This document shows, piece by piece, positions 25,362-33,175 of a DNA stretch of 64,000 nucleotides. This stretch comes from Erysipelotrichaceae bacterium (lineage in GTDB: Bacteria; Bacillota_I; Bacilli_A; Erysipelotrichales; Erysipelotrichaceae). A model generated the notes under the pieces. It worked only from the letters and a program-made list of their open reading frames with translations, did no database searches and was not told the origin of the DNA. Each line of letters begins with the position of its first letter. Positions within the stretch are counted from its first letter, which is position 1. The stretch covers positions 23,121 to 87,120 of the forward strand of contig JAFRQF010000005.1 in assembly GCA_017428765.1 (NCBI GenBank). The letters run 5' to 3'. The position numbers and the translations under genes were made by a program.

Positions 25362-25874
25362 TTACAGATGTTTCAGTATCTCACGGTTGATCGTTGCCAG
25401 CAGCAGCTCCTTGGATTTCTTGAGCGCTTTGTATACATAAGAAAGACCGTCGTAATATCCCTTGTCATACAAGGCGGAATGCACATTGTTGCGGTTGAGT
25501 TCATCGGAAACTCTCGCTTCGATGACATAGAGATCCTTGCGGTTCTGGTAGGCATCGGAATAATACTTTTCCAGTGCATCCTTATGGCCTTCGACATAGG
25601 CATTGACGTTCTGTGTGCCATAGGAAACATGTTCGATGATGCAGCGGAAACATTCAAACCGCGTCGTATAGTTTCCGATCTCATCGGGAATGCGCGGTCT
25701 GCTGATCAAAGAAGGATCGTTGGAGGAGACATAGGTCTGTCTTTTTTCTTCCTCCTTCTTCACTTCTTCGTTTTTTACGGAATCCAGGTTCGAGAAGATA
25801 TCATCGATATCCATCTTTTTCTGCTTCTCGACCTGTTCCACGAGTTTGAACATATCGATCTTTTTATCCGTCAT
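25362..25874 (-). CDS. Helical cassette protein of unknown function
   Basis: 170 residues from the ATG after a GGAGG site; an in-frame ATG ten codons upstream lies inside the previous gene and lacks a site. Acidic/Lys-rich N-terminal half, then a helical domain with FECFRCIIEHVSYG and YDKGYYDGLSYVYKAL. No membrane span or catalytic motif. It overlaps the XpaC-like gene by 11 bases and ends three bases before the AAA+ gene, so the three are translated as a unit. It is probably an adaptor for the ATPase, by position only. Confidence 0.75.
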   Translation of the reverse strand: MTDKKIDMFKLVEQVEKQKKMDIDDIFSNLDSVKNEEVKKEEEKRQTYVSSNDPSLISRPRIPDEIGNYTTRFECFRCIIEHVSYGTQNVNAYVEGHKDALEKYYSDAYQNRKDLYVIEARVSDELNRNNVHSALYDKGYYDGLSYVYKALKKSKELLLATINREILKHL

Positions 25875-26838
25875 CGCGACCTCCGTCGAACGGGCTTCCG
25901 ACAAGACCGTCCTGTTTCAAAAGAGACTGCAGCGTGTTGATGTCTGCGTTCAGGTTCATATAGTCAGATTCGTGCAGCGAATTATAAATCGTCTTGAGCG
26001 CTTCGTTGATCAGCTTGATCGTCTTGACCAGCTGTACCTCACACTTCTTGAACTCATCGCCTTTGACGGCTGAATCGGAAAGGTGCTTGTAGTTCTCCAG
26101 GATACCGATCAGGATCGGCAGATAGTATTCATAAAGCTTGTTGAGCTTCGGATCGACCGTTCCGTCTTCCTTATCGACGATGTCGATCTGCTTGAGCAGT
26201 TCGCATGTCTGATACAGACCATTCGTGACTTCCTCGTTGGACAGGCCTTTGTTGAGCTCATTGATCTGATCGATGAACTTCTCTGCCTGTGAAAGAGGTC
26301 CTGCCTTCTTCTGGGACTCCGGTTTCTTCTCTTCTTCCTTTTTAACGCTGCCGCCCTGTTTTGCCAGCTGGGCAAGCGCGGAAATGACTTTCTCATACGC
26401 TTCCGGATAGTAGGAACGGAACTCCTTGAGCTGAGCGACCTTTTCATCCTTATAAGAGATGTAAAGGTTGTCTACCGTCGTATAGGCGCCGCTGTGCGGG
26501 GAGATCGAAATGTCATCGAACAGGATCAAAGAAACATTGTCCTTGAAATATTCCGAAAGCACTTTGTCGATCTGCGCATTGCGGGAATTTTTCACGTAAC
26601 TGGTCGATTTCTTCTGATGGACATTGGAACTTCTGCGGTATGCCGAGCTTCTGCCCGTCTCGCTTTCTCCGAAGATATATCGCATGAATTTGAAAATGCC
26701 ATAGAAGGCCAGAGCCGTCACAACCCCCGGGATCACCAGACCAAACAGTATCAGACCGCCGCTTTCAAACAAAAAGTCCAGTATCGTCATAATGATGATA
26801 AAACCGAAAATACCGATTCCGCCTCTTCTTCTTCTCAT
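25864..26838 (-). CDS. XpaC-like membrane protein
   Basis: 324 residues. Arg-rich start, two membrane spans (~8-28 and ~32-52), a variable region with a Lys/Glu-rich linker (~175-190), then a helical C-terminal half (YEYYLPILIGILENYKHLSD) typical of the XpaC/5-bromo-4-chloroindolyl phosphate hydrolysis family often found with TelA-like proteins. The family's chemistry is unproven. It heads the AAA+ cassette and may anchor it at the membrane. Confidence 0.75.
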   Translation of the reverse strand: MRRRRGGIGIFGFIIIMTILDFLFESGGLILFGLVIPGVVTALAFYGIFKFMRYIFGESETGRSSAYRRSSNVHQKKSTSYVKNSRNAQIDKVLSEYFKDNVSLILFDDISISPHSGAYTTVDNLYISYKDEKVAQLKEFRSYYPEAYEKVISALAQLAKQGGSVKKEEEKKPESQKKAGPLSQAEKFIDQINELNKGLSNEEVTNGLYQTCELLKQIDIVDKEDGTVDPKLNKLYEYYLPILIGILENYKHLSDSAVKGDEFKKCEVQLVKTIKLINEALKTIYNSLHESDYMNLNADINTLQSLLKQDGLVGSPFDGGRDDG

Positions 26839-26925
26839 AACAAAATAATTATAACATCATTGAAATAGAATTCGATACAATGCAAAGATTCATGTACTGT
26901 TATCCGCATTTCTTCGCATTTATAA

Positions 26926-26945
26926 AGGACTCCCGCAGGAGTCCT
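26926..26945 (-). terminator. Terminator-like hairpin in the leader of the AAA+ cassette
   Basis: Minus-strand AGGACTCC, loop TGCG and GGAGTCCT (26945 to 26926), then TTTATAAAT. It stands about 87 bases before the first cassette gene, in the right place for an attenuator. The T tract is short. Confidence 0.45.
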
Positions 26946-26948
26946 CGT

Positions 26949-26987
26949 CTATGGTCTGATCTTCTCTCTTACATCTTCACGGTTCAT
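26949..26987 (-). CDS. Possible 12-codon leader peptide
   Basis: ATG to TAG encoding MNREDVREKIRP. GGAGAG lies eight bases upstream, and the hairpin begins three bases after the stop. It could be a leader peptide controlling the AAA+ cassette. Length alone gives no proof of translation. Confidence 0.25.
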   Translation of the reverse strand: MNREDVREKIRP

Positions 26988-27190
26988 GATCGTTCTCTCC
27001 GTTCTGTTATTCAAACACTTCTCTTCTTTTTTTACAAAAAAAGGGCTTCGTCAAAACCATTTTACGTACCATTCTATGTCGCTATATGCAACGCAAACGC
27101 AACATAAAGCAGGTACGCCTTTACAAGCTCATGATATGGCTTTTCAAAGCCTTTTTGAGCGATAAAAGAGTGATAAAACGTGTATAAGTA

Positions 27191-27221
27191 TTGCATACCG
27201 GTTCCTGTTTTTTTATATAAT
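27191..27221 (+). promoter_or_regulatory. Promoter of the acidic coiled-coil gene
   Basis: TTGCAT (27191-27196), a 19-base spacer and TATAAT (27216-27221), eight bases before the AAGGAGG site of the gene at 27245. Confidence 0.55.
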
Positions 27222-27244
27222 AGATTTGAAGGAGGTATTCTGAT

Positions 27245-27865
27245 ATGACAAAATTTGAGGATACTGTAAAAGAAATGGAATCTCAGGTCGAAGATCTCGA
27301 AAACGATCTCGCGGAAAAAGAAACACAGCTTGACGACGCTGGAAGAGAAAAAGCAAGATTGCTTGTCGAAAAGACTGAAGAAGCTATCAAGTCTTCTATA
27401 GAAAAAGTAAAAGGCATCATCAACGATGTCCAGGAAGATGAAAAGCTCGATGAATTCCTTGATAAGGTAAAAGCAAAATCCATGGAAGCTGTTGATTTCA
27501 CAAAGGAAAAAGTTGCTGAACTGACAAAGAAAGCTGACAACGACAACAGACTCGAAAAGCTCGGCAATGACATCATGGCGGAATTCGACAAGCTGAAAGA
27601 ATCAGATGCTTTCAAAAAGACTGCTGACTTCTTAAGCGACATCTCGACGAAGGTCAACGATTACTTCAACAAACCGGAAGTCAAGGAAGTCATCAACAAG
27701 GCTAAGACTACGACGATCAACATCGCTGAAAAAGGCGTTGAAGGTCTCAAGAAAGCTTTGGAACCAAAAGAAGCTCCGGTCGAAGAAGCTAAGACAGAAG
27801 CCTGCGAATGCAAGGAAGATGTCTGCGAATGCGATGCTCCGGCTGAAGAAAAACCTGAAGAATAA
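27245..27865 (+). CDS. Acidic coiled-coil protein with cysteine-pair tail
   Basis: 206 residues, very rich in Glu and Lys, with heptad-like helices over residues ~1-170 (MESQVEDLENDLAEKETQL; EKVAELTKKADNDNRLEKL). The C-terminal tail has CECKEDVCEC, a metal- or disulfide-capable motif, followed by an acidic end. It is cytosolic with no signal peptide. The codon choice (AAA/GAA, GCT) looks tuned for high expression and the ribosome site is strong. Divergent from the AAA+ cassette, it could be a structural or stress protein. No family recognised. Confidence 0.8.
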   Translation: MTKFEDTVKEMESQVEDLENDLAEKETQLDDAGREKARLLVEKTEEAIKSSIEKVKGIINDVQEDEKLDEFLDKVKAKSMEAVDFTKEKVAELTKKADNDNRLEKLGNDIMAEFDKLKESDAFKKTADFLSDISTKVNDYFNKPEVKEVINKAKTTTINIAEKGVEGLKKALEPKEAPVEEAKTEACECKEDVCECDAPAEEKPEE

Positions 27866-27882
27866 TTCAAAGATTCCATCAT

Positions 27883-27911
27883 AAAACCCGATCTGCCGAT
27901 CGGGTTTTTTT
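27883..27911. terminator. Bidirectional terminator between coiled-coil gene and guaD
   Basis: AAAACCCGATC (27883-27893), loop TGCC and GATCGGGTTTT (27898-27908), then more T. Confidence 0.93.
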
Positions 27912-29196
27912 ATATCTTCAGGAGTCTTTCGTAGACCTCATCCGGGTCGATCTTCTTGCCGTCGATGTAACGTTCGGCGATATTTCTTTCATCGCCGATG
28001 TAGCAGAACCTTTCCAAGGCATCCGCTAACGAAGTGTGATATTCCTTATCGAGCATGTCATCGACCACCAGGGCATTGAAGCGATAGCCCCTTTCCAGTT
28101 TTCCGACTCTGTCAAAGATGCTTCCGCCGTTGACCGTCGCCATATAGAAGGCATTGGCCAGTTCGATTTTTTTATTGTCCGGTTCATAGAACTCCTTCAT
28201 CTTGGAGATCTGGGCAGCTCTGGCGATCTGACGGTAGATGCCTAAGAAGTGGCCGCCGCCGACATCGGAACCAAGGGCGATCTTCAAGCCCTTTTCTTTC
28301 ATCTCTGCGGCAGGCATGATCCCGGCGATGATATTGGATGTCGCATCCGGACAGTGCACGGAAATGCCGTCATACTGCTTTAATATTCTCTCTTCCGTCT
28401 TTGTCGGAAAGATGACATGCGCAAAGATCTTCGGGCCGCTTCCTTTCAGCAGGCCAAGTGCCTCGTAGATCTCACCGTCCGAGGCATATTCCGGATACAG
28501 CTCCTTCGCCCAGGCAGCTTCGGCTTTCGATTCGACGAGGTGGGTCTGTACGCCGACATCATATTTTTCCGCCAGCCTCCCGAGACCTTCCATGAGTTTC
28601 CTGGAGCAGGTCGGGGCAAAGCGCGGCGTCAGGATCGGCTTCACTTTCTCATCGCCAAGATGTTCCTTGATGAACTTCTCGGTCTTTTCAAGAGAGACCT
28701 CCGTGTCATCGACATAGTAGTCCGGTGAATTCCTGTCCATATTGACAAGGCCTGTGTAGGCATAAAGCCCCGCTTCCTTCAGCATCTTATACAGCAGATC
28801 GCAGGCATCATAATGGATCGTCGTGAACAAAGAAAGATGGAAGCTTCCCTGTCTTAAGAATTCCCTTACGAGTCTGGCATAAACGGATCTGGCATAGTTC
28901 ATATCTTTATAGTTGGATTCCTGCGGAAAGGTATAGTCATTCAGCCAGTCAAACAGCAGGCAGTCCATGCCGATGCCTCTTTGCGGGTATTGCGGGGCAT
29001 GCATATGCAGGTCGGAAAATGCCGGTAAGATCAGCTTTTCTTTATGATCGATCAGCGTCTCATTCTCATATTCCGGTCTCAGAGTTTCCGATACGTCTGC
29101 AATGAAACCGTCTTTGACGGCGATGTATCCCTGCTCAATGATCCTTAATTCGTCGTAGGAAGCCGAAGTGATGATGTTGCCTTTATGGATCTGCAT
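27910..29196 (-). CDS. guaD: Guanine deaminase
   Basis: 428 residues of the amidohydrolase fold. FSDLHMHAPQYPQRG (metal-binding HxH and the guanine deaminase signature), THLVESKAEAAW (His and Glu), FAHVIFPT (His) and LGSDVGGGH (Asp) place all zinc ligands. It converts guanine to xanthine and ammonia in purine salvage or catabolism. It is monocistronic with a promoter at 29225-29230. The HAPQYP motif separates it from other deaminases. Confidence 0.94.
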   Translation of the reverse strand: MQIHKGNIITSASYDELRIIEQGYIAVKDGFIADVSETLRPEYENETLIDHKEKLILPAFSDLHMHAPQYPQRGIGMDCLLFDWLNDYTFPQESNYKDMNYARSVYARLVREFLRQGSFHLSLFTTIHYDACDLLYKMLKEAGLYAYTGLVNMDRNSPDYYVDDTEVSLEKTEKFIKEHLGDEKVKPILTPRFAPTCSRKLMEGLGRLAEKYDVGVQTHLVESKAEAAWAKELYPEYASDGEIYEALGLLKGSGPKIFAHVIFPTKTEERILKQYDGISVHCPDATSNIIAGIMPAAEMKEKGLKIALGSDVGGGHFLGIYRQIARAAQISKMKEFYEPDNKKIELANAFYMATVNGGSIFDRVGKLERGYRFNALVVDDMLDKEYHTSLADALERFCYIGDERNIAERYIDGKKIDPDEVYERLLKI

Positions 29197-29224
29197 GTAA
29201 AGTCCTCTTTCTTTCTATGCCAAC

Positions 29225-29230
29225 ATTATA
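29225..29230 (-). promoter_or_regulatory. -10 box for guaD
   Basis: TATAAT on the minus strand, 28 bases before the guaD ATG and immediately after the upstream terminator hairpin. Confidence 0.5.
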
Positions 29231-29255
29231 CAAGAAAAGGAAGGCTTCGCCTTCC
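29231..29255 (-). terminator. Terminator of the PASTA/ABC operon
   Basis: Minus-strand GGAAGGC, loop GAA and GCCTTCC, then TTTTCTTG. Confidence 0.8.
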
Positions 29256-29266
29256 CTGTCTTATCA

Positions 29267-29944
29267 TCATAATTCGTTGAGTTTGCCGTCTTTCAACAGG
29301 ACTCTTAAGTCGGACATCTCCGAAACGGTATTGGAATGGGTGACGACGATGATCGTCTTACCGAATTCCTGGGACAGCTCCTTGAAGATGGCGATGATCT
29401 CGCGTTCCGTCGCCGTATCCAGGTTTCCTGTCGGCTCATCGGCAAAGATCAGATCGACGTTGGATGCCAGAGATCTGGCGATCGCCACACGCTGCTGTTC
29501 ACCGCCGGAGAGCTGATTGACCATGCGGTCCGCCTTGGAACGCACGATACCGAATCTTTCCAGAAGGTTGTAGGCGACGTTCTTCCTGTCTTTCGGCAGC
29601 TTGTTGTCGGTCTCCGACATCGCCAGCATGACGTTTTCCAAGCCTGTCAGATAGGAGATCAGATTGTACTGCTGGAAGACGATGGAGATCGCATTCCTTC
29701 TGTATTTGTGAAGACCGATCTCTTTGATGTTCTTTCCTTCAAAATAGATCTCGCCGCTTTTGGCGGTATCCAGGCCCGCGATGATCGACAATAAGGTCGT
29801 CTTACCGGAACCGGAAGGACCTAAGATCGTATAGAACTTTCCTTTTTCAAATGTGTAGGAAAGATCTTTCAGGATCTGTCTTTCATAGCCGCCATCGATA
29901 TAAGAATAATTGATGTTTTCTAGTCTCAGTATTTCTTCTGCCAT
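29267..29944 (-). CDS. ABC transporter ATP-binding protein (LolD/MacB/FtsE type)
   Basis: 225 residues. Walker A GPSGSGKTT, Q-loop, signature LSGGEQQR, Walker B LIFADEPTGNLD, and a C-terminal His switch. The short form and the DEPTGNLD motif are typical of ATPases paired with FtsX/MacB-type permeases, which work as mechanotransmitters rather than importers. It follows its permease with an eight-base gap. Confidence 0.93.
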   Translation of the reverse strand: MAEEILRLENINYSYIDGGYERQILKDLSYTFEKGKFYTILGPSGSGKTTLLSIIAGLDTAKSGEIYFEGKNIKEIGLHKYRRNAISIVFQQYNLISYLTGLENVMLAMSETDNKLPKDRKNVAYNLLERFGIVRSKADRMVNQLSGGEQQRVAIARSLASNVDLIFADEPTGNLDTATEREIIAIFKELSQEFGKTIIVVTHSNTVSEMSDLRVLLKDGKLNEL

Positions 29945-29952
29945 ATGCCCTC

Positions 29953-31566
29953 CTAGTTCTGATTCATCAGGATCTTCTTCGGATTGTATCGCATGATCAT
30001 GAAGGAAGGTATGATGACGGAGATCAGAACGATGCCTAAGCCCATGACGTAGATCTCGGCAATGATCAATGGGGAGATCTTTACCTCATATTCCGAGATC
30101 AGATCATCCAATGAGATCTCCGTGGAGTAATCCGTGTTCCAGATATCGATGTAATCGTAGCCGAAGTCTTCTTCGTTTGCGACATCGGAAGTGGCGATCT
30201 GCGCCTCTAAGACCGTATTGCCGATCTTCTTGGCGATCAGGGAACCCGATATGACCGAAAGAGTGAAACCGATGATCGCAACAAGCGCCAGCTCGACGAA
30301 GAACTGGGCGATGACTTTGACCTTGGAAGCACCGACTGACAGCAGGACACCGATCTCATATTCCCTGGTCTTCAAAGTCAGAGCGGTGACCAAAGTGATG
30401 ATGACGATCGCATTGATGACGACCAGCCACACGATGAAGTTGGCATACATCGACAGCGTATCCAAAGGTTTGGACAGTCTGTTGAATTCGTCGTTGTTGG
30501 CATCCAGGGATGTGAACTGCGAAATGGAATTGGAATAGTCTTCAACGAACTGTTCGACATTGAGCGGATCATCCAGCAGCAGCGTGACGTTTTCCATATA
30601 CATGCTGCGTTCCATGTTTTCCATCGACGGACGGTTCTCCTCGTTGGAATAGTATTCATCTTCCGGATTCTGGGCCGCATAGTAATCGAAGGTCTTCTGC
30701 TGTACCGGCAGCATCGCCTTGAATACGGCAGTCGTCGGCATGAAGATCATATTGTCCGGATTTTCGTATGGGGAAGCATATTCCCAGTTGGATGCATCCG
30801 GAAGCAGAGGGTTGTGATGGTCATAGATACCGATGACCTGGAATTCGCAGTTGTAATCTTCCGGGTTGACGCCCTGTCTTCTCATGTAGGAAGAATCATT
30901 GCCGGTCGCCAGAGTGATCGTATCACCGACACCGACTCCGTTGGTCGCTGCCAGATTGACGGAGATCAGACAGACCGATTCGGCATTATTGATCTCTTCC
31001 TGGGTATAGAATCTTCCTTCGGTGATCTCATAGCCGCCGTCTTCGAATTCGATCATGCCCGGGAACATGTTGGACTTGATGAAGAAGTACGGTTCCTTGT
31101 AGGTCTCGCACTGCATCACGCCGTCCTCGTCGTAAAAACAGGACTGGCCGCCGCTCTCATCCATGTTCTGTTCCCTGCTGTTGCCCAGATGGACGAAATC
31201 CAAAGAACCTTCCGCATCGGAATACCACATGTTGGAAGAGACCGCATTGGCGATCCTGACACGCGGATCCGTTAAGAATCCGGCAACATCTTCCACTTTG
31301 ACACGCGGATAGTTCTCATAGAACTTGTTGATCTCATCTTCGTCGGTCAAAGACTCGACATAGCGGTAGACCTTGTCGTAGTCGACCATATAGGTAACGA
31401 CGGCCCGCATCTTCTTACGGGTGAGGATCTTCGCACTTTCGGCAGCCGAAGAGACACCCAGGCCGATGATGACCAGGTTACCGATCAGAAAAAACGTCAG
31501 GACCAGGAGTATCGTTTTTGACAGCCTCCTGGTGACATTTTTGAATGCTCTGTTTATAAAATTCAT
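29953..31566 (-). CDS. FtsX/MacB-type ABC transporter permease
   Basis: 537 residues. One membrane span near the N-terminus (~15-38), a large extracytoplasmic domain (~40-370) and three C-terminal spans (~375-530), with ALTLKTREYEIGVLLSVGASK being the FtsX-family loop. Such proteins pass cytosolic ATP hydrolysis to outside partners, for example for lipoprotein or peptide release, or wall hydrolase activation. It lies between the PASTA protein and the ATPase, a likely functional trio. Confidence 0.9.
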   Translation of the reverse strand: MNFINRAFKNVTRRLSKTILLVLTFFLIGNLVIIGLGVSSAAESAKILTRKKMRAVVTYMVDYDKVYRYVESLTDEDEINKFYENYPRVKVEDVAGFLTDPRVRIANAVSSNMWYSDAEGSLDFVHLGNSREQNMDESGGQSCFYDEDGVMQCETYKEPYFFIKSNMFPGMIEFEDGGYEITEGRFYTQEEINNAESVCLISVNLAATNGVGVGDTITLATGNDSSYMRRQGVNPEDYNCEFQVIGIYDHHNPLLPDASNWEYASPYENPDNMIFMPTTAVFKAMLPVQQKTFDYYAAQNPEDEYYSNEENRPSMENMERSMYMENVTLLLDDPLNVEQFVEDYSNSISQFTSLDANNDEFNRLSKPLDTLSMYANFIVWLVVINAIVIITLVTALTLKTREYEIGVLLSVGASKVKVIAQFFVELALVAIIGFTLSVISGSLIAKKIGNTVLEAQIATSDVANEEDFGYDYIDIWNTDYSTEISLDDLISEYEVKISPLIIAEIYVMGLGIVLISVIIPSFMIMRYNPKKILMNQN

Positions 31567-31574
31567 ATTCGCTC

Positions 31575-33095
31575 CTATTGTTTATAGCTGTCATCACAGA
31601 TCGTGATATATACCGTGATGCTTTCCGGCAGATAGGTACCGGCTGCGATCGGCTTGTCATCCCAGCGTCTGACCGAGATCATCTCGCCATTCGCCTTACC
31701 CGGTGCATAGGCATAGGAAACTTCATAAGTGATGTTTGCCCAGTCGCAGAGCGCCCTTGCGTCATCTTCCACGAGCTTGCAGTTATACAGATCCGCCCAG
31801 GTCACAGGCGTGACACCGTCTTCCTTCTTGAACAGGTCCTTCGGATCTTCCAGAAGGATGTTCCTTCCCTTGGAAATCCAGACGTTCATCGAAGAACCGA
31901 CGTAGACGCCGTTGTCATAACGGATGATCTTGTTGACCGGGATATCGTCGGAGAATTCATAGATCCTGTTGACGGTGATATCGGCACCTAATTCGTTCTG
32001 TTGATCCTTCCAGTCGTGCAGACCGCCGCGGTCGTGGTATTCGCCGCCGACGAAGTTGCCCGGGATATCGACGATATTGCCAAGCGACATCGTCAGTTCG
32101 ATCAGACTGCTCGGATCGATCAGAGAGCCTGCGGAAAGTGACTGGCTGAGTACGACGTCCTTTGCTTCGGAAGAATAGATGCCCTTTTCGGTATCGATAT
32201 AGGCTGTCGGATTCTTGCGCATCCAGGCATCGACCTGTTTCTTGGTCCAGCCGACCATGTTCGGCATATAGACGGCAACGCCCTTGGAGACGACGACCGT
32301 CATCGTATCGCCTTCCTTGATGGTCTTGCCGGAAGCGATGGATTGGGAGATGACATAGTCCTGATCGATCTTGTCGGAATACTGTTCGACTTTGATCAGT
32401 TCGATCTTGTTGTTCTTGGCCCAGGCTTCCACGGTCGCGAAAGGCTTCTTTTCGAAGTCTTCGACCGACACCTTGCCGGCCGGTGCCGCACCCTTGGAGA
32501 CATTGATCTTCAAAGTACAGCCTCTGGTGAAGTTATCTTCTTCACATCCCGAGAAGGAATAGTCGATGACTTCGTTCTCCGGAACTTCGGTATTATACGC
32601 CGTGACCGTCTTGGTCTTTAACAATTTATTGGAAGATATCCATTCCTGGATCTCGTCCTTGGTCATTTCGGAGAGGTTCGGCACACTGATCTTTTCCTCC
32701 GGATCCGGTCCCAAAGACAATGTGAAGTTGAGCTTGACATCTTTTCTGACCTTCCTTCCGGCTTCGACGCTCTGTTTCAGGATCGTACCTTCGGCAGAAT
32801 CGAAATCGTAGGTATCATCAAAGATGACACCGCTGGCTTCGATACCCTGCTGCTTGACCCAGGCTGCGACATCGCTCCTGGTCTTGCCGACAAAGTCCGG
32901 CATCTCGATCTTCGGCGCGAAGAAAAGGAAATATGAGAGGATCCCCAGCACTGCCAGAACGATCGCCGCAATGATCAGTGCTTTGACATTCAGCGGTTTT
33001 CTTTCTCTTTGTACCGGTATCCTTTCTTCCTCCTGGAAACTGGCCGGTTTCCCCTGATCGGAGAACTGGTCCAGAAAGTTTTTATCATCAGGCAT
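31575..33095 (-). CDS. PASTA-repeat membrane protein without kinase domain
   Basis: 506 residues. A short cytosolic tail with basic residues, one membrane span (~37-59), then extracellular PASTA repeats (FVGKTRSDVAAWVKQQGI, then SVPNLSEMTKDEIQEWI, VYMPNMVGWTKKQVDAW). PASTA modules usually bind peptidoglycan fragments and are attached to Ser/Thr kinases or penicillin-binding proteins; here neither is present. It is the first gene of the operon with the FtsX-type ABC transporter, so it may be a wall-sensing partner of it. A strong AGGGGGTAAG site precedes the ATG. Confidence 0.88.
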   Translation of the reverse strand: MPDDKNFLDQFSDQGKPASFQEEERIPVQRERKPLNVKALIIAAIVLAVLGILSYFLFFAPKIEMPDFVGKTRSDVAAWVKQQGIEASGVIFDDTYDFDSAEGTILKQSVEAGRKVRKDVKLNFTLSLGPDPEEKISVPNLSEMTKDEIQEWISSNKLLKTKTVTAYNTEVPENEVIDYSFSGCEEDNFTRGCTLKINVSKGAAPAGKVSVEDFEKKPFATVEAWAKNNKIELIKVEQYSDKIDQDYVISQSIASGKTIKEGDTMTVVVSKGVAVYMPNMVGWTKKQVDAWMRKNPTAYIDTEKGIYSSEAKDVVLSQSLSAGSLIDPSSLIELTMSLGNIVDIPGNFVGGEYHDRGGLHDWKDQQNELGADITVNRIYEFSDDIPVNKIIRYDNGVYVGSSMNVWISKGRNILLEDPKDLFKKEDGVTPVTWADLYNCKLVEDDARALCDWANITYEVSYAYAPGKANGEMISVRRWDDKPIAAGTYLPESITVYITICDDSYKQ

Positions 33096-33175
33096 ATGCG
33101 CTTACCCCCTTATTCAATCTCTTTCATTATATGCCAATCTGAAAGCATATTTTCTTAATATCTACTAACAAGTCC

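Larger units (their letters stand above)
26839..27244. other. 406-base divergent intergenic region
   Basis: It separates the AAA+ cassette (minus) from the acidic coiled-coil gene (plus). It holds a minus-strand hairpin with a tiny open frame before it, a CTTTTTTT-AC-AAAAAAAG inverted repeat near 27026-27042, a small plus-strand hairpin GGCTT-TTCA-AAGCC followed by five T (27138-27156), and a promoter for the plus gene. No larger gene is seen. Confidence 0.7.
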
